Below are positions 18,891 to 27,196 of a stretch of 64,000 bases of DNA, piece by piece; position 1 is the stretch's first letter, and the number at the start of each line of letters is the position of its first letter. The notes below the pieces were generated by a model that was given only the letters and a program-made list of their open reading frames with translations, did not search any database and was not told where the DNA came from. Origin of the DNA: JAUWVG01 sp964633715 (GTDB lineage: Bacteria; Acidobacteriota; Aminicenantia; Aminicenantales; Aminicenantaceae); the NCBI GenBank assembly GCA_964633715.1, contig CAZWHQ010000009.1:33990-97989 (forward strand). Direction: 5' to 3'. A program made the position numbers and the translations under genes.

Positions 18891-18922
18891 ATACTTAAGA
18901 GTATAATACTTAAGAGTATAAT
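18891..18922 (+). promoter_or_regulatory. Tandem dyad operator overlapping -10 boxes
   Basis: ATACT-TAAG-AGTAT occurs twice (18891-18904 and 18906-18919), the copies 15 bp apart. Each runs into a TATAAT (18902-18907, 18917-18922). It lies 25 bp before the start of the ATPase gene and suggests dyad-binding control, perhaps autoregulation. Confidence 0.5.
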
Positions 18923-18946
18923 TATTGATCATTAAAGGAGGATGCT

Positions 18947-20326
18947 GTGTTCGTCAATAGAGAAAAAGAACTCACATTTCTTGAGCGGAAATGGAAGGAG
19001 CCGAAGGCCCAGATGATCGTACTCTGGGGGAAAAGGAGAATCGGGAAAACAGAGACGACCAAGCAGTTTTTACAAGATAAGCCGCATATCTATTATCTCG
19101 CGGACAGTACCCATGAAAAGGAACAGCTGAGGAGATTTTCTTCGGCAGTAGGAGAGTTTTTTAATGAACCACTGCTTTTAACAAGGGGTTTTAGCAGTTG
19201 GGATGAGAGTTTTCGTTACCTGAAGGAAAAGAAGAAGAGATTTGTTCTCGTTATTGATGAGTTCCCCTATCTCATTCAATCCAATTCAGCTGTGCCCAGT
19301 CTTTTCCAGAAGGGATGGGATGAATTCCTGACTCAGAGTCGGATATATGTCATTTTACTCGGCTCCAGCATTGCGATGATGGAGTCGGAGGTGCTTGGCT
19401 ATAAAGCTCCTCTTTACGGAAGAAGGACAGGGCAGTGGAAGATTCAGGCAATGCCTTTTTCAGCCGTTAAGGCTTTCAGGCCGCGCGCCTCTTTTGAAAA
19501 TCAGATTATGCATTTTTCTGTATGCGGTGGGACTCCGGCTTATTGGCTGTGGTTTTCGGATAGACACAACTTTTTTCAAAATCTTAAAATTCATGTTCTA
19601 AAGAAGGGTGAGCCTCTCTATGAAGAAGTGATTTTTATTTTAAGAGAGGAACTACGTGAACCTCGCTATTATTTCTCTTTATTGCAGGCAATTGCTCAGG
19701 GGAAAAGAAGGCTTTCCGAAATAGTTAACGCGACAGGGATTCAACAGCCGACGGCAAACAAATATCTCGGAGTTCTTTCCGACCTTGATATTGTTGAGCG
19801 AGAGGTGCCAGTAACAGAAGATAAACCCATCAAAAGCAAAAAAGGCTTATACAGAATCAAGGATGAATATTTTCAATTCTGGTTCCGGTTTGTCTTTCCC
19901 AAAAGGACAGAACTCGAGATAGACAACACACAAAAAGTCATTGGCGATATAAAAAAAGAGATATCAGATTACATTTCTTTTATTTATGAGAAGGTGGCTC
20001 GAGAAATTATCTTAGACAATTCTGATTTGTTTTTTCCCTTTGAACGTTTGGGGAGATGGTGGGATAGACATCGTGAAATTGATATCGTCGGGATTAGCAG
20101 AGAGTCCAACGCCGTTCTGCTGGGAGAAGTCAAGTGGAGGGGTAAGAGGGTGGGCAAAAATATCTTTTTTGAACTCAAATCAAAGGCAGAAGCCATTCCA
20201 TGGGGTGATGAAAAAACCAAACGTTTCTATGTTCTTTTCTCGAAAAACGGATTTACCGATGACATGCTTGCTTTAGCGAAAGAGGAAAAAGTTCATTTAT
20301 TCCAAAATGATCAAAGAGTCACTTAA
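18947..20326 (+). CDS. DUF234-type AAA ATPase with C-terminal nuclease-like domain
   Basis: A 459-residue protein of the archaeal-type ATPase/DUF234 family. Walker A is WGKRRIGKTETT, Walker B VLVIDEFPYL, then a sensor-like VILLGSS. A winged-helix segment follows (SEIVNATGIQQPTANKYLGVL). The C-terminal part has EIDIVGI...LGEVKW, which reads as a PD-(D/E)XK-like nuclease core. Members often sit in mobile or defence contexts, but their role is unclear. The GTG start is set by an AAAGGAGG ribosome site and lies below a tandem dyad promoter. Confidence 0.8.
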   Translation: MFVNREKELTFLERKWKEPKAQMIVLWGKRRIGKTETTKQFLQDKPHIYYLADSTHEKEQLRRFSSAVGEFFNEPLLLTRGFSSWDESFRYLKEKKKRFVLVIDEFPYLIQSNSAVPSLFQKGWDEFLTQSRIYVILLGSSIAMMESEVLGYKAPLYGRRTGQWKIQAMPFSAVKAFRPRASFENQIMHFSVCGGTPAYWLWFSDRHNFFQNLKIHVLKKGEPLYEEVIFILREELREPRYYFSLLQAIAQGKRRLSEIVNATGIQQPTANKYLGVLSDLDIVEREVPVTEDKPIKSKKGLYRIKDEYFQFWFRFVFPKRTELEIDNTQKVIGDIKKEISDYISFIYEKVAREIILDNSDLFFPFERLGRWWDRHREIDIVGISRESNAVLLGEVKWRGKRVGKNIFFELKSKAEAIPWGDEKTKRFYVLFSKNGFTDDMLALAKEEKVHLFQNDQRVT

Positions 20327-20645
20327 TGATGAATCAGGATTTCTTTACATAAGGAAAATGATAGCTGTTGACGATCATGTTGATAATCTGATTCATATGA
20401 TATAATCTTACTTTTAAAGCCAGCAACTTACTGAAAAATCAATCAGTTAGAGAGAAGGTGGGAGAAGTGTATTATATGGAGTAATTGTATAGAAGGTATA
20501 GAACTGCACCAGCAGGTGACACAGTAGGTCTTATGCTTTGGGTTTAAAGATTATTTTTGGTGTATTGTTTTAGAAAAAAAATAATTGCTTTTAAGAATTT
20601 TTTATATATATAATACCTATATAGTTCTGTTAAATATGTGAAAAA
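20327..20645. other. Gene-poor AT-rich interval with abiE promoter
   Basis: No convincing gene. A promoter-like TTGCTT (20585-20590), 18-bp spacer, TATAAT (20609-20614) lies 32 bp before abiEi. Another TATAAT is at 20400. A weak tRNA-like stretch near 20512-20553 was considered and not accepted. Confidence 0.4.
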
Positions 20646-21464
20646 ATGAAAGAATTAACAGGAAAATATAGGAAGGGATTAAGTAAGAGGGAATCTCTAT
20701 TACTGTCAGAATTAGCAAAAGAAAATAAACCTATCTTTACAGTCGAGCAAGCAAAAAAAATACTTACTGAAGATCCCTATTCAATTCTGCATTTTTTGAG
20801 CAAGAAAAAGTGGATTCTGCCTTTAAAAGGTGGTTTATATGCAATCGTTCCTTTGGATATCGGAGTCAGAGGTGCTGAAGACTTCATAGTACATGATTTT
20901 ATAATCGCTTCATATTTAACTAGACCTTATTATATAGCTTTTTGGTCTGCTTTAAACTATCACGGTTTGTCAGATCAAATTCCAAAATCTGTATTTGTTG
21001 CTTCAAAAAAAGCAAAAAAAAGTTTATCTGTTCTAAATACAGGATTTGTTTTTGTTCAGCTTAAAAATAGCAGTTTCATTGGAATAGAAAAGATTGAAAT
21101 CGAAAGTCAGAAAATCAATATATCAAATCTGAACAAGACTTTGGCAGATTGCTTGGATCACCCTGAACATTCTGGGGGTATTGAAGAAGTCGCCAAAGCC
21201 ATTTTCTTTAATCATGAAGAACTGGATTTCAACAAAGTAAAATCCTATGCACTAAAAATGAATAATGTCACGATTCTGAAAAGATTAGGTTATATTCTGG
21301 AAAAAACAGGTTTGCTGGAAGAACACGAAGATGTGTTTAAAAATATTCAATTGACTAAAGGATATTCAAAGTTTGATACCATTAGCAGAAAAAAAGGCAG
21401 GTATAACGAAAAATGGAAGCTGAAGATTAATGTAGACATCGATCTTAATAGGTGGATGTATTGA
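20646..21464 (+). CDS. abiEi: AbiEi-type antitoxin / transcriptional regulator
   Basis: A 272-residue protein with the AbiEi layout: an N-terminal winged helix (FTVEQAKKILTEDPYSILHFLSKKKW, short motif in residues 30-55), then GGLYAIVPL and the larger domain (YYIAFWSALNYHGLSDQIP, LADCLDHPEHSGGIEEVAKAI). AbiEi antitoxins repress their own operon and counter the AbiEii nucleotidyltransferase toxin in type IV toxin-antitoxin/abortive-infection systems. It overlaps abiEii by 13 bp. Codon use is notably AT-rich compared with flanking housekeeping genes, which fits acquisition. Confidence 0.85.
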   Translation: MKELTGKYRKGLSKRESLLLSELAKENKPIFTVEQAKKILTEDPYSILHFLSKKKWILPLKGGLYAIVPLDIGVRGAEDFIVHDFIIASYLTRPYYIAFWSALNYHGLSDQIPKSVFVASKKAKKSLSVLNTGFVFVQLKNSSFIGIEKIEIESQKINISNLNKTLADCLDHPEHSGGIEEVAKAIFFNHEELDFNKVKSYALKMNNVTILKRLGYILEKTGLLEEHEDVFKNIQLTKGYSKFDTISRKKGRYNEKWKLKINVDIDLNRWMY

Positions 21465-22240
21465 TAGATAGAAGAGAGCTTTTGGCAAAAGCGAGAGAAA
21501 AAAAACTTAATCTAAATATTGTTGAAAAAGACTACGTTTTAGGCTGGCTCTTGTTTGGCTTTTCTCAGGTAAATTCTCTTGTGTTTAAAGGAGGGACAGC
21601 TTTATCGAAGATATATTTTCCTGAAATCTGGAGATTATCAGAGGATTTGCATTTCAGTTTTTTGGATAATGATTTTGAGGTTGTTTATGAAAAAATTGAT
21701 GAGTTATTTCAGCTAGTCGAGAAAAAATCTGGAATTAAATGTCATCTAAAAAGCAGATATTTAAATCCTGATTACATGCAATTAAAGATTCAATATTATG
21801 GAGTGATAGGCAGAAACTGGATTAAAGCAGATTTTATGAAAAACGATTTAGTTGCCGAGCCTGTTGAAAAATTTCCAAAGAGAGAATACTCCGACTATAG
21901 GAAATTTAAAATTAAGCTTGAATCGTTAGAAGAAATATTTTGTTCTAAGCTTAGGACAGTTATAGAGCGAAAAAAATGCAGAGATTATTTTGATATGTGG
22001 AAACTGTCGAAATTATCTGTTGATATGAGCAAGGTAGAAAAGATCATAGGGAAAAAGCTTGATATTAAAGGCATTACATTGAGCTCTATGAATCAAATCT
22101 TTCCTGATGATTTAAATGAAACTCTATTTCCTTATTGGGATCGAGAATTAGGAAGGCTAGTCAATCCTTTACCAGAATTAGAATCGGTTTTAAAAGAATT
22201 GAGAATATCAATCAGTAGAAATTTTTTCAATAAGAGATAA
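21452..22240 (+). CDS. abiEii: AbiEii/AbiGii nucleotidyltransferase-family toxin
   Basis: A 262-residue protein starting at GTG inside the end of abiEi. The nucleotidyltransferase signature is readable: VFKGGTALSKIYFPEIWRLSEDLHFSF. The family normally has S-E-D-[ILV]-D; here the second acidic residue is His (SEDLH), so metal binding may be changed. The later conserved lysine region (YSDYRKFKIKLESLEEIFCSKL) and the RKKCRDYFDMWKL helix fit the family. AbiEii toxins transfer nucleotides to tRNA or other targets to stop growth. A start at TTG 21461 is possible. Confidence 0.82.
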   Translation: MDVLIDRRELLAKAREKKLNLNIVEKDYVLGWLLFGFSQVNSLVFKGGTALSKIYFPEIWRLSEDLHFSFLDNDFEVVYEKIDELFQLVEKKSGIKCHLKSRYLNPDYMQLKIQYYGVIGRNWIKADFMKNDLVAEPVEKFPKREYSDYRKFKIKLESLEEIFCSKLRTVIERKKCRDYFDMWKLSKLSVDMSKVEKIIGKKLDIKGITLSSMNQIFPDDLNETLFPYWDRELGRLVNPLPELESVLKELRISISRNFFNKR

Positions 22241-22265
22241 AGGGAACTATAATTATGCTTTAATT

Positions 22266-22730
22266 CTAGCTTGGCCTGAATATAGGATGACAGTTCTCGC
22301 AGAGATAATCGCTTCCATCAATTGTATAAGCTTCATATCCAAGTGATATTATTCGACTACACTTTGCACATCTCGTAGGTTCAAATTCAGGAGGATTATC
22401 AAGTTTTTCAAAATTGTATTCATTTGTTCCATAATAGACATACATCTCTGTTTCAAAATCATTTTTGCACTTTTGGCACTCTTTCCAATTTCCCTTGTGA
22501 TTTTCATGGTGGTGATAAGTACAAAGTGTGTATCGGTCGTGGTTTCTGTAGCAGCTGTTATGCGCATACGAAAAAAGAACGTATTCATCAGAATCATCAC
22601 AGATCCAGTTTCCGCAGCATTCAGTCTTCGTTATATTTTTTGTTTTTCCACACAATCCACATTTTGGTCTTTCTATCCGGGGTGACACTTTACTTTTTGG
22701 GATTTGCGGTGTTTTTTTTGTTTTCGGCAT
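22266..22730 (-). CDS. Cys-rich zinc-binding protein of unknown function
   Basis: About 154 residues counted from MPKTKKTP; the frame is open upstream to 22901, but the upstream part lacks family-like sequence. It contains CGLCGK, CCGNWICDD, a His/Cys-rich middle (CYRNHDRYTLCTYHHHE), CQKCKNDF, CAKCSR and CENCH, so several zinc sites are likely. A similar uncharacterised family is widespread. It converges with abiEii with 25 bp between stops, and is the last gene before the second tRNA-Leu fragment. Confidence 0.65.
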   Translation of the reverse strand: MPKTKKTPQIPKSKVSPRIERPKCGLCGKTKNITKTECCGNWICDDSDEYVLFSYAHNSCYRNHDRYTLCTYHHHENHKGNWKECQKCKNDFETEMYVYYGTNEYNFEKLDNPPEFEPTRCAKCSRIISLGYEAYTIDGSDYLCENCHPIFRPS

Positions 22731-22831
22731 ATTAAGCATTTTGAATTGTATATAGATCACTGTCAAAAGGAAATCATTTATTCTAATTTGCTTAATGATC
22801 ATGGTTAGGTTATTGAGAGTGCAACGGGAAA

Positions 22832-22860
22832 TTGTTTGCTTTTCAACGTTGTGATATAAT
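22832..22860 (+). promoter_or_regulatory. tRNA-Leu promoter, copy 2
   Basis: TTGTTT (22832-22837), 17-bp spacer, TATAAT (22855-22860). It is followed by an 83-bp leader before the tRNA fragment. The same leader length and a similar sequence (AAGTTGCGTGTT, AAGTTGTTGATTCTAAA) are found before the intact tRNA. Confidence 0.6.
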
Positions 22861-22943
22861 CTCGAGCTAATAAGGACACAATGGTGAACTAGCTGGAACA
22901 AAGTTGCGTGTTTTGAAATAAATAAGTTGTTGATTCTAAATGT

Positions 22944-22985
22944 GCTGGGGTGGCGGAATTGGTAGACGCAAGGGACTTAAAATCC
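22944..22985 (+). pseudogene. tRNA-Leu 5' half, copy 2 (attachment-site remnant)
   Basis: 42 bases matching the 5' half of tRNA-Leu(TAA) with a single C-to-T change at tRNA position 3. The match ends at the same base as in copy 1. The next roughly 130 bp (22986-23115) resembles the stretch after copy 1, including TTTTTGTGTTCCTTT and ATTCACAATT. 22986-23154 holds no gene. Confidence 0.85.
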
Positions 22986-23154
22986 AAAAAAAAGCTTTTG
23001 AGCCATCCCAAGTGAATCCTGTAATTCCCATATTTTTCAACGATTTCTTTTGTTTTTGTGTTCCTTTATGTTCCTTTATATTCCGTTATTTACCTATTAA
23101 ACATTCACAATTGAAAATTGTGCATATGTTGGCAATCTGCGAAAAGGCTAAAAA

Positions 23155-24885
23155 TTAATGAACACCCCAAATGAAACACGTCTCAAAAAGCGGGTTTGTT
23201 TTAAGAGAAAGTCTAACACTGAAAAGCTCTTTTTGTTTTTCTCGCCGGCATTCTACAAAACCGAAGTACTCACAAAATCTTTCCAGGAAGCGGATGGAAA
23301 AGCAGCGGGTGAGGTACTCAAATTCACTGGTGTACAATGAATCGATTTCGAAAATGGCTTCGGGAAAAGCTTTGATGAAGAATTTGGCCAAGGCTGCATC
23401 TTCCGTATATTTTTTGGCTTTCTCATGAAGCAGAAACAAAGAAAAGAGCCAGCTGCGTTGGATGATCGGGAGAGGTGGGTATCTGTCCTGAAAAGCCCAG
23501 TTGAATTTTACAGCGAAGGTATTCAATAGACGATAGAAATGCGGTTCTGTGAAACCGTCAGTCAGCACATTATGCCCTCTTCTGGTCAACTTGAACTGCT
23601 TCTTTTCTTTTTTAATCCAGCCTCCCAGTTTAAGGATGTGCCTGAGGGTCAGAACCGTTGGTGAATTCTCTTCGGATCTAAAGCTGATGTATTCTTTGAA
23701 CCTTGACTCCTCAATTTGATCGAAAAGCGGCTTGGCGAACCGGACGGGAAGATTGCCCTTAGCGGTTGAATTTAAAGGTTCCGCCTCCGCAAGCGCAGCG
23801 AGGAAGAGTCGAGTATTTCTCACGATCGGAACCATTTCGTACATGTTTGGTGAAATATCCTTGTTGATCCGGACAATATCGGAGTTGCGTTCAAGGGGAT
23901 GATAAAGCAGGCGAGCTATTTGCTCGGATGAAAACCCGAGAAAATCCGCGTCGGGCTCTCGGTTGTATCCCTCCATCATATCGTCGGAGAAAGCCTGAAA
24001 TTCTTCCTCCGAAGTGAAGACCTTTTCTTCGGCTGCATCCTTAAGGTGAGAGAAGGCCTCTGTCGATTTTTCTTTTTTAGCCCACAAGGCGTCGCGCACC
24101 CAGCAGCAGTGGAGATAGGATTTTCCTGAGCCGCACGAGCAGGGATCTTCATCCTTTATGGTTTTTGAAGGATCCCATGAGTGTCCTGTGTATCCACACT
24201 CGCCGGTTCTCGGTGAGTTTACGATGGGGAGGAACATTTCTTTATCACATCCATGCCTCTCGGCACACAGATCACAGAACCAGCTTTCATCCGTCCAACT
24301 GCAGCTCGTGCAAATGAGCGTCGCTTTTCTCCGTCCGCAGTCGTCACATAGGATCAATGGCGGATTATTCCGGGCTAATAGTACAATCCGTTCCCCTCTT
24401 CCTTTCCTCTCAAAATAGGAGATAACCCTGAGTGTGAGCTCCGTGGGAGTTCCAAAATCGTATTCATGGTGAAATATGATCCCCGGCCTGAGCGCCTGAT
24501 GCAGTTCGACATCCATGTCGGTTACTTCGATTCTTGTTCGCCACGGAGGTGAGAGGTCTTCAAAGAGTTCGGAGTGGTATCGTTTTTGATCTATGGTGAA
24601 TTCACTCAAATGCCCACAGCATTCCAGCCAGATCGATCTGAGGAACTGGTCCAGGTCACGGAGTGTGGCATCGGAATGAATTTCGAGATGCATCCAGTAG
24701 GCGTTTTGAAAGCGGCCTTCCACAAAAAGATGATAGATTCCGGTATTATCGGAGTCTGGTTTTTCCGAAAGCTTTTGCAGATAGGCTTTTTTCTGTGGGC
24801 AGGCTTTGAGATGCCGGTGCATGTCGCCATAGGCAAAATTTTCCTTACAAAAACTGCATTTCCCAGTTGACAAATCTTTTTCCAT
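23155..24885 (-). CDS. pRiA4b ORF-3-like / SEC-C motif protein
   Basis: A 576-residue multidomain protein. After an N-terminal zinc finger (CSFCKENFAYGDMHRHLKAC) comes a plasmid pRiA4b ORF-3/IS1096 TnpR-like domain at about residues 50-160 (YHLFVEGRFQNAYWMHLEI, RDLDQFLRSIWLECCGHLSEF). Cys-pairs follow (CDDCGRRKATLICTSC), then a SEC-C zinc motif DPCSCGSGKSYLHCC at about residue 250, then about 300 helical residues of unknown fold. Function is unknown; the SEC-C motif is the same type found in SecA tails. It is 12 bp from the next SEC-C gene. Confidence 0.75.
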   Translation of the reverse strand: MEKDLSTGKCSFCKENFAYGDMHRHLKACPQKKAYLQKLSEKPDSDNTGIYHLFVEGRFQNAYWMHLEIHSDATLRDLDQFLRSIWLECCGHLSEFTIDQKRYHSELFEDLSPPWRTRIEVTDMDVELHQALRPGIIFHHEYDFGTPTELTLRVISYFERKGRGERIVLLARNNPPLILCDDCGRRKATLICTSCSWTDESWFCDLCAERHGCDKEMFLPIVNSPRTGECGYTGHSWDPSKTIKDEDPCSCGSGKSYLHCCWVRDALWAKKEKSTEAFSHLKDAAEEKVFTSEEEFQAFSDDMMEGYNREPDADFLGFSSEQIARLLYHPLERNSDIVRINKDISPNMYEMVPIVRNTRLFLAALAEAEPLNSTAKGNLPVRFAKPLFDQIEESRFKEYISFRSEENSPTVLTLRHILKLGGWIKKEKKQFKLTRRGHNVLTDGFTEPHFYRLLNTFAVKFNWAFQDRYPPLPIIQRSWLFSLFLLHEKAKKYTEDAALAKFFIKAFPEAIFEIDSLYTSEFEYLTRCFSIRFLERFCEYFGFVECRREKQKELFSVRLSLKTNPLFETCFIWGVH

Positions 24886-24897
24886 CGTTCTCTTGTG

Positions 24898-25776
24898 TCA
24901 CCTGCTGGAAGATTTCTTTCGCACTCTTTCCAGCTCATCCAGCCTTTCGAGGAGATCATCATTATCTTTCAGATTTTTTCCCAAGGCCATTTTATAAATT
25001 TGCTTGGCCTTGTCATAATTAGGTACGTTTGCCTCATAAATGGACATCAAATACATGTCGCCCCATCCTATGTAACCCCAGATATTTTCTGGATATTCTT
25101 CTATCAACTTCGAAAAGGCTTCGTCTCCTTTAGCGGGATCACCGATTCCAAAATAGGATTCTGCAGCAGCCCTTTTCATATTGTGAAGAATCAGACCGGA
25201 TGTTTCAGGAAACAAAGTAATGAACTCATTACAGTATTCAAGTCTTTTTTCGTGGAATGAGCTGTTGTCAATCGCCGCGTTTCCCAGCTCTGCCTCAAGA
25301 TCCTGACACCAGTTAAACAGGTTTTGTTGGCCAATAAAAATTCGCTCGGCATCTTTTATGGATTTCATATCGGGAGTAAACTTGCTTTTCAGCCGGCTCC
25401 AGACTTCCAACCAGTTTTTACAGGCTTCTCCACTCTGATTGTTTTCCGCAAGAACATACCCTTTCTGCATAAGCTCATCCAGGTTATCGGAATCATTGTT
25501 TTCCAGCTGTCTTTGCTTTCCCAAACAGCATTTTTTGTATTTCTTTCCGCTTCCACAGGGACAGGGTTCGTTTCGTCCGATTTTCACAGCAGTGATTTGA
25601 AAAGCACCCGGATTCAACAATCGATCGAGGTCGGTTATATCTTCAGGCATATCGGGTTCAAGTCCAATAATGAATTTCCATCCGTGTTTTTCAAAGATAG
25701 AAGCAATCTCTTGCATTCTCTCTTCTGTCTGAACCCGAACAATGGCGGGCCTCTTTTCGGTCCCTAATCTTGCCAT
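24898..25776 (-). CDS. SWIM/SEC-C metal-binding motif protein with helical-repeat C-terminus
   Basis: 292 residues. The N-terminus (LGTEKRPAIVRVQTEERMQE, GWKFIIGLEPDMPEDI) and the SEC-C motif NEPCPCGSGKKYKKCCLGK match the PBPRA1643-like SEC-C family. The C-terminal 180 residues are TPR-like (AESYFGIGDPAKGDEAFSKL, IWGYIGWGDMYLM). It is upstream of, and probably cotranscribed with, the larger SEC-C gene. No function is established. Confidence 0.75.
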   Translation of the reverse strand: MARLGTEKRPAIVRVQTEERMQEIASIFEKHGWKFIIGLEPDMPEDITDLDRLLNPGAFQITAVKIGRNEPCPCGSGKKYKKCCLGKQRQLENNDSDNLDELMQKGYVLAENNQSGEACKNWLEVWSRLKSKFTPDMKSIKDAERIFIGQQNLFNWCQDLEAELGNAAIDNSSFHEKRLEYCNEFITLFPETSGLILHNMKRAAAESYFGIGDPAKGDEAFSKLIEEYPENIWGYIGWGDMYLMSIYEANVPNYDKAKQIYKMALGKNLKDNDDLLERLDELERVRKKSSSR

Positions 25777-25891
25777 GGATTTTCCTTTTTGTTTATTATG
25801 TTGAAAGTTTTAATCACCTTGTAAACACAGTTTATGAAGATGTTTAAAAGGGAATTAGGAAATAACGCATACATTGGAAAATTCTTCTATC

Positions 25892-26350
25892 TTAAGCAGA
25901 AAATCCATACTTTTCTGGATCTATTAGAATTTTTTTCACATAAGTTCTGAATTCAGTGAAGTCATCCAGATGATTTTTTACGATTTCATAAATCTCTTCT
26001 GGACTTATTCTGTGATAAAAATGGGTTATCCTGTTTCTGTAGCCCGCCATTCTTACAAGCTTATTTTCGACGAATTTTCTTGGAATTAGCTTCTTTTCTG
26101 CTAAAAAAAGAGCGATATCTTTGTAAGATTGCACCTTTTTCCCTGGCAACCGGGAGAGCAAGTGAGCTCCAATATCGAGTGTCGCTTCGAGGGCCGTATA
26201 CAGATCATAATAAACGATTCGGTAATTGTCATGGTTGCTTATAAATTCTTCAAGAGGAATCTCCACGAATCTCTCCAGGCTTTCACAAGAGGATTCAATA
26301 AAATGTAATCTCTCTTCGACGAGGTCTCTATTTAGAGGAAGTTTTTTCAT
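25892..26350 (-). CDS. hepT: HepT-like HEPN ribonuclease toxin
   Basis: A 152-residue all-helical HEPN protein. The active-site motif RX4-6H followed by Tyr is seen in YRNRITHFYHRI near residue 110. HepT toxins cleave RNA; their MntA partner blocks them by adding AMP to the motif tyrosine. The gene abuts mntA, whose stop is next to this start, in the usual antitoxin-first order for transcription on the minus strand. Confidence 0.85.
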   Translation of the reverse strand: MKKLPLNRDLVEERLHFIESSCESLERFVEIPLEEFISNHDNYRIVYYDLYTALEATLDIGAHLLSRLPGKKVQSYKDIALFLAEKKLIPRKFVENKLVRMAGYRNRITHFYHRISPEEIYEIVKNHLDDFTEFRTYVKKILIDPEKYGFSA

Positions 26351-26754
26351 TATTGACGTTCTAGCAAAGCTGATGAAAAGGTTTTTTGAATAGGATTAAA
26401 ATCTAAATATTCTCTTATGGTTTTTTCCTCGTAATTTGCCCGAAAAATCGGATCAATCTCAAAGATAACCTTTCCTTCCAATATAACGTGATGCTGAATA
26501 GAAAGTGATGTTTCTTGTAGATAAACGATATCCAGGTCATTATCTAAAAAAATATCAAATTCATCCACCAATATTTCATAGAGTAGAGGATGGATTTCCG
26601 TTAAATTCATAAGCTGAAGACTTTCACAAAACACGATCCCTATATCGAAATCGCTAAGAGATGTTATATTTCCTTTGGAACGGGAGCCAAAAAAATAGAC
26701 AACTCCTACTCCTAATGATTTAATCTTATCGATAGTGTTCTTTTTCAACTTCAT
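26350..26754 (-). CDS. mntA: MntA-like minimal nucleotidyltransferase antitoxin
   Basis: A 134-residue minimal nucleotidyltransferase with the signature FFGSRSKGNITSLSDFDIGIV (GSx10DxD), and a later acidic residue in LDIVYL. The motif is intact, so AMP transfer to HepT is plausible. It precedes hepT in the operon. The interval 26755-26962 upstream shows no gene. Confidence 0.85.
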   Translation of the reverse strand: MKLKKNTIDKIKSLGVGVVYFFGSRSKGNITSLSDFDIGIVFCESLQLMNLTEIHPLLYEILVDEFDIFLDNDLDIVYLQETSLSIQHHVILEGKVIFEIDPIFRANYEEKTIREYLDFNPIQKTFSSALLERQ

Positions 26755-26962
26755 TATCGGCTATAAATATAGCATAAATAACGATTGAAAAGAACTATAC
26801 AGACATATGTTCCACAAGGATTAAAATATTCCAAACGAAATACTGCGTACTTTGGATTCTGAAAAATAGGATGAAAATGGCGAGGGGGCCGTATTCAAAA
26901 TTCCACTCGCTTTAACTCAATTGTAATCATGAAAGTTGGCACTTCTTGAAGTCGTAATATAA

Positions 26963-26991
26963 TTGTTCCACCCATAAGGTTATGATATAAT
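26963..26991 (+). promoter_or_regulatory. tRNA-Leu promoter, copy 3
   Basis: TTGTTC (26963-26968), 17-bp spacer, TATAAT (26986-26991), with an 83-bp leader before the intact tRNA. Spacing and leader match copy 2, so the element probably brought this promoter with it. Confidence 0.6.
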
Positions 26992-27074
26992 TTCAATCTG
27001 TAAAGGGCAGAATAGTGACACAGTCGGAAAAAAGTTGCGTGTTACAAAATTGCTAAGTTGTTGATTCTAAACGT

Positions 27075-27160
27075 GCCGGGGTGGCGGAATTGGTAGACGC
27101 AAGGGACTTAAAATCCCTCGGAGGTTATCCTCTGTGCGGGTTCGAGTCCCGCCCCCGGCA
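27075..27160 (+). tRNA. tRNA-Leu (anticodon TAA), intact
   Basis: An 86-nt type II tRNA: acceptor GCCGGGG/CCCCGGC, D arm GGCGGAATTGGTAGACGC, anticodon stem GGGA/TCCC-like around loop ...CTTAAAA with anticodon TAA, long variable arm GGAGGTTATCCTC, T arm GCGGGTTCGAGTCCCGC and discriminator A. CCA is not encoded. No group I intron is present. It is the only complete member of the three-copy set. Confidence 0.96.
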
Positions 27161-27196
27161 CTTCTTTTGTCTCTATTTTATCCCTAAATCAGATGA

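Noticed and set aside
20512..20553. Possible further degenerate tRNA-Leu 5' half (GGTGACACAGTAGGT...GGTTTAAAG) after a TATAAT at 20400
   Set aside because: By-eye identity is only a little over half with an inserted base, and the leader length differs from the other copies. This could be chance.
18241..27160. A tRNA-Leu(UAA) split by introns, as the group I intron of this tRNA is well known
   Set aside because: The known intron lies inside the anticodon loop; here the match runs past the loop to the end of the stem, and protein genes fill the gaps. The att-site reading fits better.
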